Under the pieces are notes generated by a model. It had not been told where the DNA came from. It saw only the letters and a program-made list of their open reading frames with translations, and did not search any database. From JAFEDN01 sp963712715 (GTDB lineage: Bacteria; Pseudomonadota; Gammaproteobacteria; Coxiellales; Coxiellaceae), in assembly GCA_963712715.1 (NCBI GenBank), contig CAVQJI010000058.1, positions 161,432 to 225,431 on the forward strand: a stretch of DNA of 64,000 nt. Reading direction: 5' to 3'. Numbering within the stretch: position 1 is the stretch's first letter; every line of letters begins with the position of its first letter. Shown here piece after piece: positions 46,830 through 56,450 of this stretch. The position numbers and the translations under genes were made by a program.

Positions 46830-47279
46830 ATGCAAGAATATTTTTTAAGTGACGAAGCGGCCATGTTAAAAATGGGCGCGGAGCTGGCGCCGGCCTGTCA
46901 GGCGGGAGTCGTTATTTATCTCCAGGGACCGCTGGGCGCAGGAAAAACGACTTTAGTGCGCGGCATTCTCAGAGCGAGCGGATATACGGGAGCGATCAAA
47001 AGTCCAACCTACACGCTGGTGGAAAGTTATGAACTTGACCAGGCGCGATTCTTCCATTTTGATTTGTACCGGTTGCGGAATCCTCAGGAGTTATGGGATA
47101 TTGGTTTGGAGGATTATCTGCAGCCTGACGCTGTGTGTTTATTCGAGTGGCCGGAAAAAGCCGCGGAAATCTTGCCAAAAGCGGATATTTCCTGCACGAT
47201 AGAAATCCCCGCGGATGGCATTGGACGTAAAATTCTTATCAGAGGGAATGTGCAACGTGATAAAAAGGTGTTTTCGTAA
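46830..47279 (+). CDS. tsaE: tRNA t6A biosynthesis ATPase TsaE
   Basis: 149 aa from MQEYFLSDEAAMLKMGAELA. Walker A LQGPLGAGKTTLVRGILRA and KSPTYTLVESYELDQARFFH, FHFDLYRLRNPQELWDIGLE are TsaE signatures. Works with TsaB/TsaD to make N6-threonylcarbamoyl-adenosine at tRNA position 37. Intact; a TTG six codons upstream lies in the repeat and is not used. Overlaps amiB. Confidence 0.95.
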   Translation: MQEYFLSDEAAMLKMGAELAPACQAGVVIYLQGPLGAGKTTLVRGILRASGYTGAIKSPTYTLVESYELDQARFFHFDLYRLRNPQELWDIGLEDYLQPDAVCLFEWPEKAAEILPKADISCTIEIPADGIGRKILIRGNVQRDKKVFS

Positions 47280-48405
47280 GCTAGCGATCATGCTCGTGGC
47301 TTTGTTATGCCCACTCGCTGCTTTAGCGGAATCGGTCACTTTAACCGCCGTTTCCCGAAATCCAAAAACACAGGCGTGGAATGTTCATTTTACCAGTCAT
47401 TCGCCGGTCAAAATTCATCATTTTATCTTATCGAATCCTGAGCGTTTAGTCGTTGACGTAACCGGGGCCGCCACTTTTTTAAATCGTGTCAGTCAGAATA
47501 ACCTCAAAAGTTCACCCATCAAAAAAATCCGCAGCTCTGCACCGTCAGCACAGGCGCTGCGCATCGTTTTCGATTTAAAATCGGGAACGACCTCGGACAT
47601 GCTGCAACTGTTATTTCAGTCAGCAGCAATCAAGGCGCCTCAGGTTGAAATCAGCTCTACCGCTCCCCGGCCCCGCGAAATTATCGTCGTCATCGATCCA
47701 GGGCATGGCGGTAAAGACCCTGGCGCGACCGGTCCTAAAAAAGTTCATGAGAAAGAAGTGGTATTGAATATCGCCAAAAAACTACAACGACTCATTGATC
47801 AACAACCGGGATTTAAAGCTATCCTGACTCGCGATGGTGATTATTATTTAACACTGCGTGAACGATTAACCATTGCGCGAAAGCATAAAGCGGATATGTT
47901 TATCGCCATTCACGCAGACGCTTATCCGGATCCTTTAGCGCATGGCTTTTCGGTATTTGCCCTGTCGCAACGCGGCGCCACCAGCGAAGCTGCCCGATGG
48001 CTCGCGGACCGGGAAAATCAGTCTGAACTGATGGGCGGAGTGGATTTAGGCGATAAAGGCGATATGTTACGCTCCGTATTAATTAACCTGTCGCAAACCG
48101 CGACCATTCAGGCCAGTCTTTCCATCGGCCAAAATTTGCTGGATCATGTGCACGCATTCGCGCATTTACATCACAGTCACATGGAACAGGCGGCATTTGT
48201 GGTTCTAAAATCTCCCGATATTCCTTCTTTACTGATTGAAACCGGTTTTTTATCTAATTTTCATGAAGAGGAAAAATTGAGCAATAGCAGTTATCAACAT
48301 GACCTTGCTCAGGCAATGATGCTGGGGGTTAAACAATATTTCACCCAACGTCCGCCACCGGGAACGTGGCTGGCCGCAAGAGATAACCATTTTAAAAATA
48401 TTTAG
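47248..48405 (+). CDS. amiB: N-acetylmuramoyl-L-alanine amidase (AmiB/AmiC family)
   Basis: Cleaves peptide stems from peptidoglycan during daughter-cell separation. Signal peptide IKRCFRKLAIMLVALLCPLA, an AMIN septum-targeting domain (about 30-130), then the Zn amidase domain: VIDPGHGGKDPGATGPKKVH, NIAKKLQ, FIAIHADAYPDP and LIETGFLSNFHEE with the catalytic Glu. Start is ATG 47248 or, better spaced from GAGGG, GTG 47257. Overlaps tsaE by about 30 bp. The stop codon abuts the next repeat. Confidence 0.94.
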   Translation: MCNVIKRCFRKLAIMLVALLCPLAALAESVTLTAVSRNPKTQAWNVHFTSHSPVKIHHFILSNPERLVVDVTGAATFLNRVSQNNLKSSPIKKIRSSAPSAQALRIVFDLKSGTTSDMLQLLFQSAAIKAPQVEISSTAPRPREIIVVIDPGHGGKDPGATGPKKVHEKEVVLNIAKKLQRLIDQQPGFKAILTRDGDYYLTLRERLTIARKHKADMFIAIHADAYPDPLAHGFSVFALSQRGATSEAARWLADRENQSELMGGVDLGDKGDMLRSVLINLSQTATIQASLSIGQNLLDHVHAFAHLHHSHMEQAAFVVLKSPDIPSLLIETGFLSNFHEEEKLSNSSYQHDLAQAMMLGVKQYFTQRPPPGTWLAARDNHFKNI

Positions 48406-48528
48406 GGGCTGTTTACAATTCATTAATGATTCGTCGAAATACCGTCATTGCGAACGCCAGTGAACAATCCAGTACAGAGTATTGTACGAAGTACGAACTG
48501 GATTGCTTCGCTAGCGCTCGCAATGACG
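48404..48528. repeat. MITE-like element, palindrome copy 4
   Basis: Left outer arm GGGGCTGTTTACAATTCATT begins at the amiB stop; core palindrome at 48443-48528 with CGTCATTGCGAACGCCAGTG. One base is missing from GAAGCAATCC in the left arm. No right outer arm was found. Confidence 0.85.
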
Positions 48529-48560
48529 GGTTGAAGCTAATACTTCGGGGGGGAAATGAC

Positions 48561-50450
48561 ATGGATAGAATAAAAATTTTATCTCCATTGCTGGCAAATC
48601 AAATTGCCGCGGGAGAAGTCGTGGAACGGCCCGCTTCGGTGGTTAAAGAATTGGTGGAAAACAGTCTGGACGCCCGGCGCCACGCAAATCAGCGTGGACA
48701 TCAGGCAGGGCGGGCAGGAGCTGATTCGCATTCGGGATAACGGCAGCGGCATTCTTAAAGAAGATTTACCGCTGGCGTTGGCGCGCCACGCCACCAGTAA
48801 AATCGCACAACTCAGCGATCTGGAATCCGTCGCCAGTTTGGGATTTCGGGGCGAGGCCCTGGCCAGCATCAGTGCGGTTTCGCGGCTAAAATTATCGTCC
48901 AGGCATTGTAGTACGGAAAACGCCTGGCGCTGGCGCCGACGCCCTGGATCTGGATCCAGAGCCCGTGGCCCATCCGCCCGGCACTACCATCGAAGTCCAG
49001 GATTTATTTTTTAATACCCCAGCGCGACGGAAATTTTTGCGCCAGCCTAAAACAGAATTCGAACACATTGAAGCCGTGATCCATAAATTGGCGTTAAGCC
49101 GTTTCGATGCCGGATTCCAGTTAACTCACAATCAGCGACAGGCGTTTTCTGTGAACGCTGCTCTGACCCAAAATGCTTGTGAGCAGCGAGTGGCGGCAGT
49201 TTTAGGGTCAGCGTTTATCGAGCAGGTAGTATCATCGGATTCACCTCCGGAAATTTGACCCTGCGAGGCTGGATAGCGTTGCCGGATTTCAATCGCAGCC
49301 AGGCGGATATGCAATACTGGTATTTAAACGGCCGCTATGTACGCGACAAATTATTGACACATGCCGTCCGGGAGGCATACGAAGACGTGCTCTTTAACGG
49401 CCGTTATCCGGCTTACGTGCTGTATTTAACCTGCGATCCACAACAGGTGGAGATCAACGTGCATCCAACCAAACACGAGGTGCGTTTTCGCGACAGCCGC
49501 ACGGTCCATCAATTTATTGTCCACACCGTGCACGAAGCATTAGAGAAGATTCACACCGGGTCACCGACGCCGCCGATGGCATCGAGCCTGCCTGAACAGC
49601 TTCAGGAAGTTCCCGCTGAAGGAAGCTCTCCTACGCGAAAGAAACCGTCATTGCGAGCGCGAGCGAAGCAATCCAGTACACAATTTCTACAGAGTCCGAA
49701 CGGGATTGCTTCGCTCACGCTCGCAATGACGATACTTCCAGGGATCGGCAAAGCTTCGCTGAGGATATAAAAATGGCAGCGGCGCATAAAATCGTCCCGC
49801 ATCAGCAGCCGCTGACATTCACGGTTGCCGAGCCAACTCCGCACTATCACGCGGCGCCTACGACGGCGTTCTCTTTGGGAACCGCATTGGCGCAGTTGCG
49901 CAATACGTATATTTTGGCCCAAAATGAGCAGGGGTTAGTGATTGTGGATATTCACGCCGCGCACGAGCGTCTGACTTACGAAAAAATGAAACAGGAGCAG
50001 CGGGAGGAGGGCGTGATCACCCAGCCGTTGTTAGTACCTATCACCCTGTCATTGAGCCGCCAGGAATATTCGACCTGGGAAAAATATCAATCGAATTTAT
50101 CAGCAACGGGCATTATTACTGAAGCCCTGGGTCCGGAAACTATTCTGGTGCGGGAAATACCGGTGTTATTACAAAAAACCGATATCGCCCAAATCGTTCG
50201 CGACGTGCTGGCGGATTTAATCGTTCATGCCCAAAGCGTGCGCGTAAATGACACGCTCAATGAAATCCTCGGCAATATCGCCTGCCGCCAATCCATCCGC
50301 GCCAATTATTCCCTGACCATTATTGAAATGAACGCCCTTTTACAGCAAATGGAGCAAACCCCCAATAGCGGCTACTGCAATCATGGCCGTCCCACCTGGA
50401 AACAAATCCCGTGGACAGAATTAGATAAATTCTTCCTCAGAGGCCGATGA
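48561..50450 (+). pseudogene. mutL: DNA mismatch repair protein MutL, frameshifted and repeat-invaded
   Basis: Start MDRIKILSPLLANQIAAGEV at 48561. The GHKL ATPase part is present in pieces (ERPASVVKELVENSLDA, IRIRDNGSGILKEDL, GFRGEALASISAVSRL, YLNGRYVRDKLLTHA, VHPTKHEVRF). Breaks lie near 48680 (one extra C in GACGCCCGGCGCC), 48925 and 49255. The flexible linker carries palindrome copy 5 (49646-49731). The C-terminal dimerisation domain is one clean frame from 49773 (ILAQNEQGLVIVDIHAAHER, ANYSLTIIEMNALLQQME) to the stop. As read, no MutL can be made, predicting a mutator state unless these are sequencing errors. Confidence 0.92.
49646..49731. repeat. Palindromic repeat copy 5, inside mutL
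   Basis: CGTCATTGCGAGCGCGAGCG... / ...CGCTCGCAATGACG around CAATCCAGTACA. It is in the interdomain linker of MutL, where length is tolerated. It lacks the outer GGCTGTTTACAATT arms. Confidence 0.9.
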
Positions 50451-50786
50451 TTAAATATTTAGCCATAGCTTAAGGGATTGATCGACCGCCTGCCGTTCTG
50501 ATTTGGTTATGAAACCTATTTTTTCGCGGATTTTTTCTCTTTTTACAGCGGTAATTTTGTCAATCATAATTTGGGAATTTATTTGAAGACCATTTTCCGG
50601 GGAAGGGGATAATAAAATTCGAAACAGAGGCGTCTCTACCAAATGAGAAGTAATAGGACAGATAGCCAGACTGGAATGAGTCGCATTAAACAAATCTGAC
50701 TGTACGACCAGAGCCGGACATCCTTTTCCATAATCTCCCTGTACGACACAGATCACAATATCCCCACGGATAATATCTATCGCCAT
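50451..50786 (-). CDS. MazF/PemK-type endoribonuclease toxin
   Basis: 111 aa. Opens MAIDIIRGDIVICVVQGDYG, with PALVVQSDLFNATHSS, AICPITSHLVETPLFR and an ending FITKSERQAVDQSLKLWL, the layout of MazF/PemK toxins (RGDI, Q.D.FN, PITS motifs). Its stop codon is immediately after the mutL stop. Intact, overlapping its antitoxin by 10 bp. Confidence 0.88.
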   Translation of the reverse strand: MAIDIIRGDIVICVVQGDYGKGCPALVVQSDLFNATHSSLAICPITSHLVETPLFRILLSPSPENGLQINSQIMIDKITAVKREKIREKIGFITKSERQAVDQSLKLWLNI

Positions 50787-51022
50787 CCCGAGTCATCCAT
50801 TTCGTCTTCCCAGCTACTTTCCAGTTGATCGGCCTGACTCGCATGTAATGACTGCTCGCGCGCTTTTTCAATCAGCTTTAGATTAAGCACTTGATTTATA
50901 TATTCTTCCAAAGCCTGAGTGATAATCCAGTTTTTTCCGCGATGCAACAAATGGCTGGCCTGCTCTAATTGTTGCCGCAGGTGAGGCGATAATCTGATAC
51001 TGGTGGTTTCGCTTCGCGCCAT
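50777..51022 (-). CDS. Ribbon-helix-helix antitoxin partner of MazF-type toxin
   Basis: 81 aa from MARSETTSIRLSPHLRQQLE, with GGAG 7 bp upstream; the open frame extends another 19 codons without a ribosome site. TTSIRLSPHLRQQLEQASHL is an RHH DNA-binding fold, with an acidic C-terminus (ESSWEDEMDDSGWR) to bind the toxin. Intact. Confidence 0.85.
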   Translation of the reverse strand: MARSETTSIRLSPHLRQQLEQASHLLHRGKNWIITQALEEYINQVLNLKLIEKAREQSLHASQADQLESSWEDEMDDSGWR

Positions 51023-51100
51023 AATAATACTCCGGTTATTTGCAACACAAAGTATTGCACATTCATTGACTTCTGTCAATGCGGTATGTTATTTTTTTGT

Positions 51101-51700
51101 ATGACTAAACCAATGATTGCGATAGATATTGACGAAGTGTTAGCGCCGTTTGTCAGCGGAATAGTACCCTGGCACAACCTTCGATATGGCACTAATCTCC
51201 GGTTTCAGGATTTTCATACTTATGAATTCCATAAAGTATGGGGTGGCGACCGCGAAGAGGCGATAAAAAAATGCAAGGATCATTTTGAGAATCGTGGAAT
51301 GGTCTCCCCCCTGCCAGACGCTTTGCGCATATTAAAGCGCCTGAAGCAGGACTATATTTTGATGGTTATCACCTCCCGAAACTTAATCCATAAATCAATC
51401 ACCGAGGATTGGGTCAACACCCATTTCCCCGATATTTTTCAGGAAATATTACTTTGTAATCATTGGGATAGAGACAACAGCGGCCCGATAATAAAAAAAT
51501 CCGCTGCCTGTTTACTCCATGGCGCTCGATATTTAATTGACGATATGCCCTATTATGTGGCGGAAGTCGCCGGCGCCGGCATTCACGGATTACTGTTTGG
51601 CGATTACCCCTGGAACCGCCAGATACTGACCTACCCACAGATTCATCGGGTCTCACACTGGCAGGATGTGGAAAACTTTTTCTCCAGCCACGCCCGCTGA
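51101..51700 (+). CDS. HAD-family 5'(3')-deoxyribonucleotidase-like protein
   Basis: 199 aa from MTKPMIAIDIDEVLAPFVSG. HAD motif I is DIDEV, motif II ITSRN, motif III a Lys (IIKKSAACL), motif IV YLIDDMPYYV. The order and length fit the 5'-nucleotidase (NT5C) family, which dephosphorylates deoxynucleoside monophosphates. Divergent from the antitoxin. Its last codons and stop (SSHAR*) run into the dispersed repeat, so the original C-terminus may be altered. Confidence 0.78.
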   Translation: MTKPMIAIDIDEVLAPFVSGIVPWHNLRYGTNLRFQDFHTYEFHKVWGGDREEAIKKCKDHFENRGMVSPLPDALRILKRLKQDYILMVITSRNLIHKSITEDWVNTHFPDIFQEILLCNHWDRDNSGPIIKKSAACLLHGARYLIDDMPYYVAEVAGAGIHGLLFGDYPWNRQILTYPQIHRVSHWQDVENFFSSHAR

Positions 51701-51810
51701 GTACAGCGTCTGTGGCTTCCTGTTCTTATCCTGCGCTCGGCGGAGCCGATGCTCGGAATGAAGGGGGAGGAGCGAAGCTCTCTCCCCCTTGCGATCCCCC
51801 AACCCCCATG
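51694..51810. repeat. Dispersed ~110-bp repeat, copy B
   Basis: From CCGCTGAGTACAGCGTC to GATCCCCCA, almost the same as the block in mfd (16704-16810), including CTGCGCTCGGCGGAGCCGAT. It supplies the nucleotidase stop codon and ends about 20 bp before miaA. Confidence 0.85.
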
Positions 51811-51830
51811 CTCCATGATATACTGGGGGT

Positions 51831-52763
51831 ATGTCAAAATCTGCACAAGTCATCTGCCTGATGGGCCCAACCGCCAGCGGCAAAACCGACCTGGCTGTCG
51901 AACTGGCGCAACGGAACTCGCATTTACAAATCATTAGCGTGGACTCGGCTCTGGTTTATCAGGGTCTCGATATTGGAACAGCCAAGCCCAGCCGCGAAAT
52001 ATTAGCGGCGGCGCCTCACCGGCTGATCGATATTCGAGATCCCTCCGAGCCTTACACGGCTGGAAACTTTCGCCTGGACGCCCTTCGCGAGATCGCCGAC
52101 ATCCACAGCCAGGGAAAAACTCCCTTATTGGTGGGCGGCACGATGCTATATTTCTGGGTACTGCAAAATGGTTTAGCGCCTTTACCGCCCGCTGATCTCA
52201 CCATTCGCAGTCAGATAAGCGCACAAGCCGCCGCGCAAGGTTGGCCTGCCGTTCATCACCAACTGCAACGGATTGATCCTTTGTCCGCGGCGCGCATTCA
52301 TCAGCATGATGGCCAGCGTATCCAGCGTGCCCTCGAAGTGTATTCGTTAACTGGCGCACCTATTAGCGCCTGGCAGGAAAAGACCCCTCGGGATTTGCCT
52401 TTCTCACTCCAGCATTTTATTTTAGCACCGGAACATCCCGATTCATTATCCACCCGCATTCAACAGCGATTACACCGGTTATTTGCAGCCGGCTTCATTG
52501 AAGAAGTAGAAAATTTACGCCTGCGCGCAGACATCCACCCGGATTTACCCGCCATGCGCACTGTAGGCTATCGCCAAGTATTGGAGTATTTAGACGGAAA
52601 ATATGATTTGCCGGCTCTGCATGAACGCGCCTGGTTCGCCACCCGCCAGTTAGCCAAACGGCAAATGACCTGGTTACGCCGCTGGCCAGCCGCCTCACGC
52701 CTGGCCCTGGAAACTCCTCTTTCTATCCTGTCACGGAAAATACCCGAGCAATTTCTGAAGTGA
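51831..52763 (+). CDS. miaA: tRNA dimethylallyltransferase MiaA
   Basis: Adds the isopentenyl group to A37 of UNN-reading tRNAs. P-loop LMGPTASGKTDLAVELAQ, SVDSALVYQGLDIGTAKPS, DIRDPSEPYTAGNFRLDA, VGGTMLYFWVLQNGL and TVGYRQVLEYLDGKYDL are all diagnostic. 310 aa, intact. In relatives it follows mutL directly; here a toxin pair, a nucleotidase and a repeat intervene. Confidence 0.96.
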   Translation: MSKSAQVICLMGPTASGKTDLAVELAQRNSHLQIISVDSALVYQGLDIGTAKPSREILAAAPHRLIDIRDPSEPYTAGNFRLDALREIADIHSQGKTPLLVGGTMLYFWVLQNGLAPLPPADLTIRSQISAQAAAQGWPAVHHQLQRIDPLSAARIHQHDGQRIQRALEVYSLTGAPISAWQEKTPRDLPFSLQHFILAPEHPDSLSTRIQQRLHRLFAAGFIEEVENLRLRADIHPDLPAMRTVGYRQVLEYLDGKYDLPALHERAWFATRQLAKRQMTWLRRWPAASRLALETPLSILSRKIPEQFLK

Positions 52764-52782
52764 TATAGTATACTTCCATGCC

Positions 52783-53388
52783 ATGAATAACCGCGCCGAA
52801 GAAATTAATAAATTCTGGTTTGGAAAGGTGGAAGAAACCATCATTCCCAGTGAACATCGCGCCCGGATTTGGTTTGGCGAAGACCAGGAGACGGACGTCG
52901 AAATTAAAAATTTATTTAGTAACGACCTCGAGCGCGCCATTAAAGGCGAGTACGATGACTGGCAGGAAAATCCTCGGGGGCAACTCGCGCTGATTTTGCT
53001 GCTGGACCAATTTTCCCGCCATATTTATCGCGATACTCCGCAGGCATTCACTCAGGATGCTAAAGCGCTGAGTATTTGCATGCAAGGCGTTAGCATTGAA
53101 GCCGACCACGCGCTGAGTCTCATTGAACGGGTTTTCTACTATTTTCCTTTGCTGCATTCGGAAAATATTCACCATCAGGAACAGTCGATGCACGCTTATC
53201 AGGTGTTAACCGAACTGGCTTTTTCAGAAACCCGTGTGATCTACGATAGTTTTTTGCGGTTTGCCAATCACCATTATGGCGTTATTCAACGCTTTGGCCG
53301 CTTTCCTCAACGTAACCGAGTATTAAAACGCGAATCCACTGCTGAAGAAACAATATATCTGAGAGAAATAGAAGCTTCCATGGAGTGA
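52783..53388 (+). CDS. DUF924 family protein
   Basis: 201 aa. EINKFWFGK at the start, LALILLLDQFSRHIYRDTPQ, FYYFPLLHSENIHHQEQSM and the ending GRFPQRNRVLKRESTAEE are the signatures of DUF924, a TPR-like family of unknown function. Lies just after miaA. Intact. Confidence 0.9.
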   Translation: MNNRAEEINKFWFGKVEETIIPSEHRARIWFGEDQETDVEIKNLFSNDLERAIKGEYDDWQENPRGQLALILLLDQFSRHIYRDTPQAFTQDAKALSICMQGVSIEADHALSLIERVFYYFPLLHSENIHHQEQSMHAYQVLTELAFSETRVIYDSFLRFANHHYGVIQRFGRFPQRNRVLKRESTAEETIYLREIEASME

Positions 53389-53392
53389 AATC

Positions 53393-53692
53393 ATGAAAAA
53401 AACCAACGAACATCCCATATACCGGATCATCTTTGTCCATCAGGAAGAACTTCAGGAAATTTATGCGCAATATATTTCCGAAGAAACTTTGGTAGGCTTT
53501 ATCGAAGCGGATTCTCTGCTGGAATTAGATCAAACTCAACCGATTTTAAATACCAAAGAAGTCCGGCGTTGCTATATTCCCCTGCATAATATTATTCGCA
53601 TCGATGAAATATTTTTACAAAGTACCGGCGAAGCCAAGGATAATATTAGCCATTTACCGCATGCCTTTAAGAAATCGAAGGAAAGAAAATGA
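53393..53692 (+). CDS. DUF1820 family protein
   Basis: 99 aa: IYRIIFVHQEELQEIYAQYI, GFIEADSLLELD and RRCYIPLHNIIRIDE match DUF1820, a small gammaproteobacterial family of unknown function that usually sits by nagZ and hpt, as here. The stop overlaps the nagZ start (ATGA). Confidence 0.85.
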   Translation: MKKTNEHPIYRIIFVHQEELQEIYAQYISEETLVGFIEADSLLELDQTQPILNTKEVRRCYIPLHNIIRIDEIFLQSTGEAKDNISHLPHAFKKSKERK

Positions 53693-54621
53693 CTTCAGGT
53701 CTTTTTCCGGGCTGCGTTTTAATCGATTTAGAAGGCGCCCGGTTAAGTCATGAAGAAAAGGAATTATTAAGTCACCCGGTTTGCGCCGGAATTATCTTGT
53801 TTTCCCGTAACTATCAAAATCCGCCGTCAATTGCGCGCATTAACTACCAGTATTCGCGCAATAAATCCACAAGCCTTGATCGCAGTCGATCAAGAAGGCG
53901 GGCGGTACAGCGATTTCGCGAAGGTTTTACGATATTGCCGCCGATGTCGCATTGGGGGGAAGTGTATGATCAAGATCCGCAAGCCTGTTATCGCCAACTA
54001 ACACAGGCTGTTCAGATATTGACGAGCGAATTGCGGAGATGGGAGTTAATCTGGATTTGATTCCGGTCCTGGATCTCAATCACGGGCGCAGCGAGGTTAT
54101 CGGTGATCGTAGTTTGCACAGCGAGCCGAAGATGGTGATTGAACTAGGGCGGCATGGTTATTGATGAAATGCATCGCCAGCATTTCCCAGCGGTAGGAAA
54201 GCATTTTCCCGGGCATGGTGGGGTAGCGTCGGATTCTCATCAGGCTTTGCCGGTTGACCAGCGTGATTGGACGACGTTGTGGCGGCAGGATTTACGGCCA
54301 TTTGTAGCGCTCATTCCATCAGCTGGACGCGATCATGCCGGCGCATATTGTTTTTTCCGCCATGGATCATCGGCCAGCCAGTTTTTCGCCATTCTGGTTA
54401 CAAGAGGTCTTGCGGCGTCAACTTAATTTTCAGGGTGTTATCATCAGCGATGACTTGACCATGGCAGCCGCCGCAACCCGGGGCAGCTACGCCGAGCGGG
54501 CGTAGGAATCTTTCCTGGCCGGTTGCGATTTATTATTAGTGTGCAATAATCGCCCAGGAGCCATAGCGGCTTTAGACGCTCTGTTACCTTCGAACGCAGC
54601 GATAATCCGCCCGGCGTTTAG
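53689..54621 (+). pseudogene. nagZ: Beta-N-acetylhexosaminidase NagZ, several frameshifts
   Basis: Peptidoglycan-recycling glycosidase. Remains: LFPGCVLIDLEGARLSHEEK, GIILFSRNYQNPPSIARIN, VDQEGGRVQRFREGF (frame-shifted), PAVGKHFPGHGGVASDSHQA, QGVIISDDLTMAAAA and a late CDLLLVCNNRPGA. The catalytic Asp (SDDLTM) and KHFPGHG loop are present, but at least four frame breaks and one in-frame stop (GRAxxAERA*) occur. End placed by similarity and uncertain. Confidence 0.85.
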
Positions 54622-54703
54622 CGGCTTTTTATTCAAAATGTGCTATGATATAAACTAAATTTATAGAAATTTCACAGAAAAACTCAATCAGGAGACTGTT
54701 TTG

Positions 54704-55268
54704 GTGATTGATCTTCCACAACACATTCATGAAGTGCTGGCAAAAGCCACTTGTCTATATACCAAAGTGCAGGTAGAAGCCGCGCTGGACCAGATGGCTG
54801 AACACATTAACGAACAATTATCGCGAAGCCAACCCATTTTCCTGTGCGTCGTATTAGGGTGGCATTGTGCCCTTGGGCAATTTATTACCGCGTTTAAATT
54901 TTCCACTCGAAATCGATTATGTCCACGCCAGCCGTTATCACAACGATATCACCGGTAAAAATTTAGTCTGGAAAGGCCGTCCGAGCATTTCATTACAAAA
55001 TCGTACAGTGATCGTAGTGGATGATATTCTCGATGGTGGCTTCACGCTCAAAGGCGTGTTGGATTATTGCGCCCAACAACAGGCTAATCAAATTTATTCT
55101 GCGGTATTAGTCGATAAAGTGTCTGCGCGTTTACCGGGCGGATTACCCCGGGCGGATTTTACCGGTTTAACGGTAGACAACCATTATGTGTTTGGATATG
55201 GTATGGATTATAAAGGTTATTTACGTAATGCACCCGGCATTTACCGCGTGGCCCCGGAACATGAATAG
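54704..55268 (+). pseudogene. hpt: Hypoxanthine-guanine phosphoribosyltransferase, one frameshift
   Basis: Purine salvage. GTG start at 54704 with GGAG 9 bp upstream. Frame 1: LPQHIHEVLAKATCLYTK... to CVVLG. One extra G in ATTAGGGTGGCATTG (54858) shifts the frame. The rest is clean: PLGNLLPRLNFPLEIDYVHA, PRPP loop VIVVDDILDGGFTLKG and the ending GLTVDNHYVFGYGMDYKGYL. One base from an intact gene. Confidence 0.88.
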
Positions 55269-55298
55269 AGAGATCGCATACTTCAAAGGAGATGAAAT

Positions 55299-55461
55299 AT
55301 GAGAAAATGTCTGGTTTTTTTTCTGTTTACTCAGCGCCTTATTTTTAAGTGGATGTCACAGGGGCGGATCTTTTTACTGCGATCCACGTTTTGAGCATTG
55401 CGGCGGCGCCAATCCGCAGATGCAGGATGAAATAGCGGATGAAGTAGGGCAGATGTTGTAA
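55299..55461 (+). pseudogene. Small lipoprotein, one frameshift
   Basis: MRKCLVFFLFT begins a signal; after a slip in the T8 run the other frame gives LLSALFLSGC (lipobox) and HRGGSFYCDPRFEHCGG, ending DEIADEVGQML at 55461. AAGGAG upstream. Similar small cysteine-rich lipoproteins precede thr dehydratase or hpt in relatives; family not named here. Confidence 0.6.
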
Positions 55462-56450
55462 TGACTGCTTCGCCGGGCTCCCAGCCTCGCTGACATTCAG
55501 CAGGCCAGGCGGGCTTTGGGAAATAGCGATCCTGACCACTCCGGTTTGGCAATGTCATTCTTCCATTTTAAATGAAGCGTTTGGAGAGGAATTTTCCCTC
55601 TGGTTAAAATTGGAGTTGTGGCAATACAGCGGCAGTTTTAAGGTGCGGGCAGCGTTGCTGAATATGCAAAACTTTCGCCGCAACAGAAGCGAGCGCGGCG
55701 TGATTGCCATCAGCGCCGGCAATCACGCGATTGCCGTTGCTTACGCGGCCAAAAAGTTTGGCGTTCACGCGAAAGTGCTTATGCCAGAAACCGCCAGTCC
55801 AGTGCGTATCAATAAGTGTAAGCAACTGGGCGCGGAAGTGCTGTTGATGAAAGATATGCACGAAGTATTTTCGCGAGTAGGCGACATTCAAAAGGCGGAA
55901 GATCGAACCTTGATCCACCCTTTTGAAAGCGAAACGGTGGCTGTGGCTACCGGAACCTTAGGCCTGGAACTTTACCAGCAGGTTGGGTCCATTAGACGCC
56001 CTGCTCATGGGCATTGGTGGGGGAGGATTACTTGGCGGCGTCGCGAACGCTTACCGGCAGCTTCAGCCCAATATTCAGATGATTGGTGTCGAACCCGAAG
56101 GCGCTAACGTCATGAGTCTGAGTTTTCAGGCCGGCCATCCCGTGAGTCAGACTCCCCACAGTATCGCCGATAGTTTATGTGCACCCAAGACCGAACCGTA
56201 TTCTTTTTCGCTGTGCCGGCAAAATGTGGATCAAATAGCGATTGTGAGCGATGCAGCTATTATCGAGGGAATGCGATTTTTATTTAACGAAATGAAGCTG
56301 GCGGTGGAACCGACAGCAGCCGTGGGCATCGCAGCGCTCTTCGGGCCTTTGCGTCAGCAACTCACAGGGAAACGGGTAGGAATTATTATTTCCGGCACGA
56401 ATATTGACGAACAGACTTATTGCCGTTTACTGGGCAGCGGCCCGTCATGA
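55461..56450 (+). pseudogene. Threonine/serine dehydratase, two frameshifts
   Basis: PLP beta-family enzyme. LADIQQARRALGNS, then after a break (about 55523) PVWQCHSSILNEAFGEEFSL, SGSFKVRAALLNMQ with the PLP Lys, AISAGNHAIAVAYAAKKFG. After another break (about 55985) LMGIGGGGLLGGVANAYR, GVEPEGANVM and VGIIISGTNID. No C-terminal ACT domain, so the catabolic/short form. Overlaps thpR by ATGA. Confidence 0.85.
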
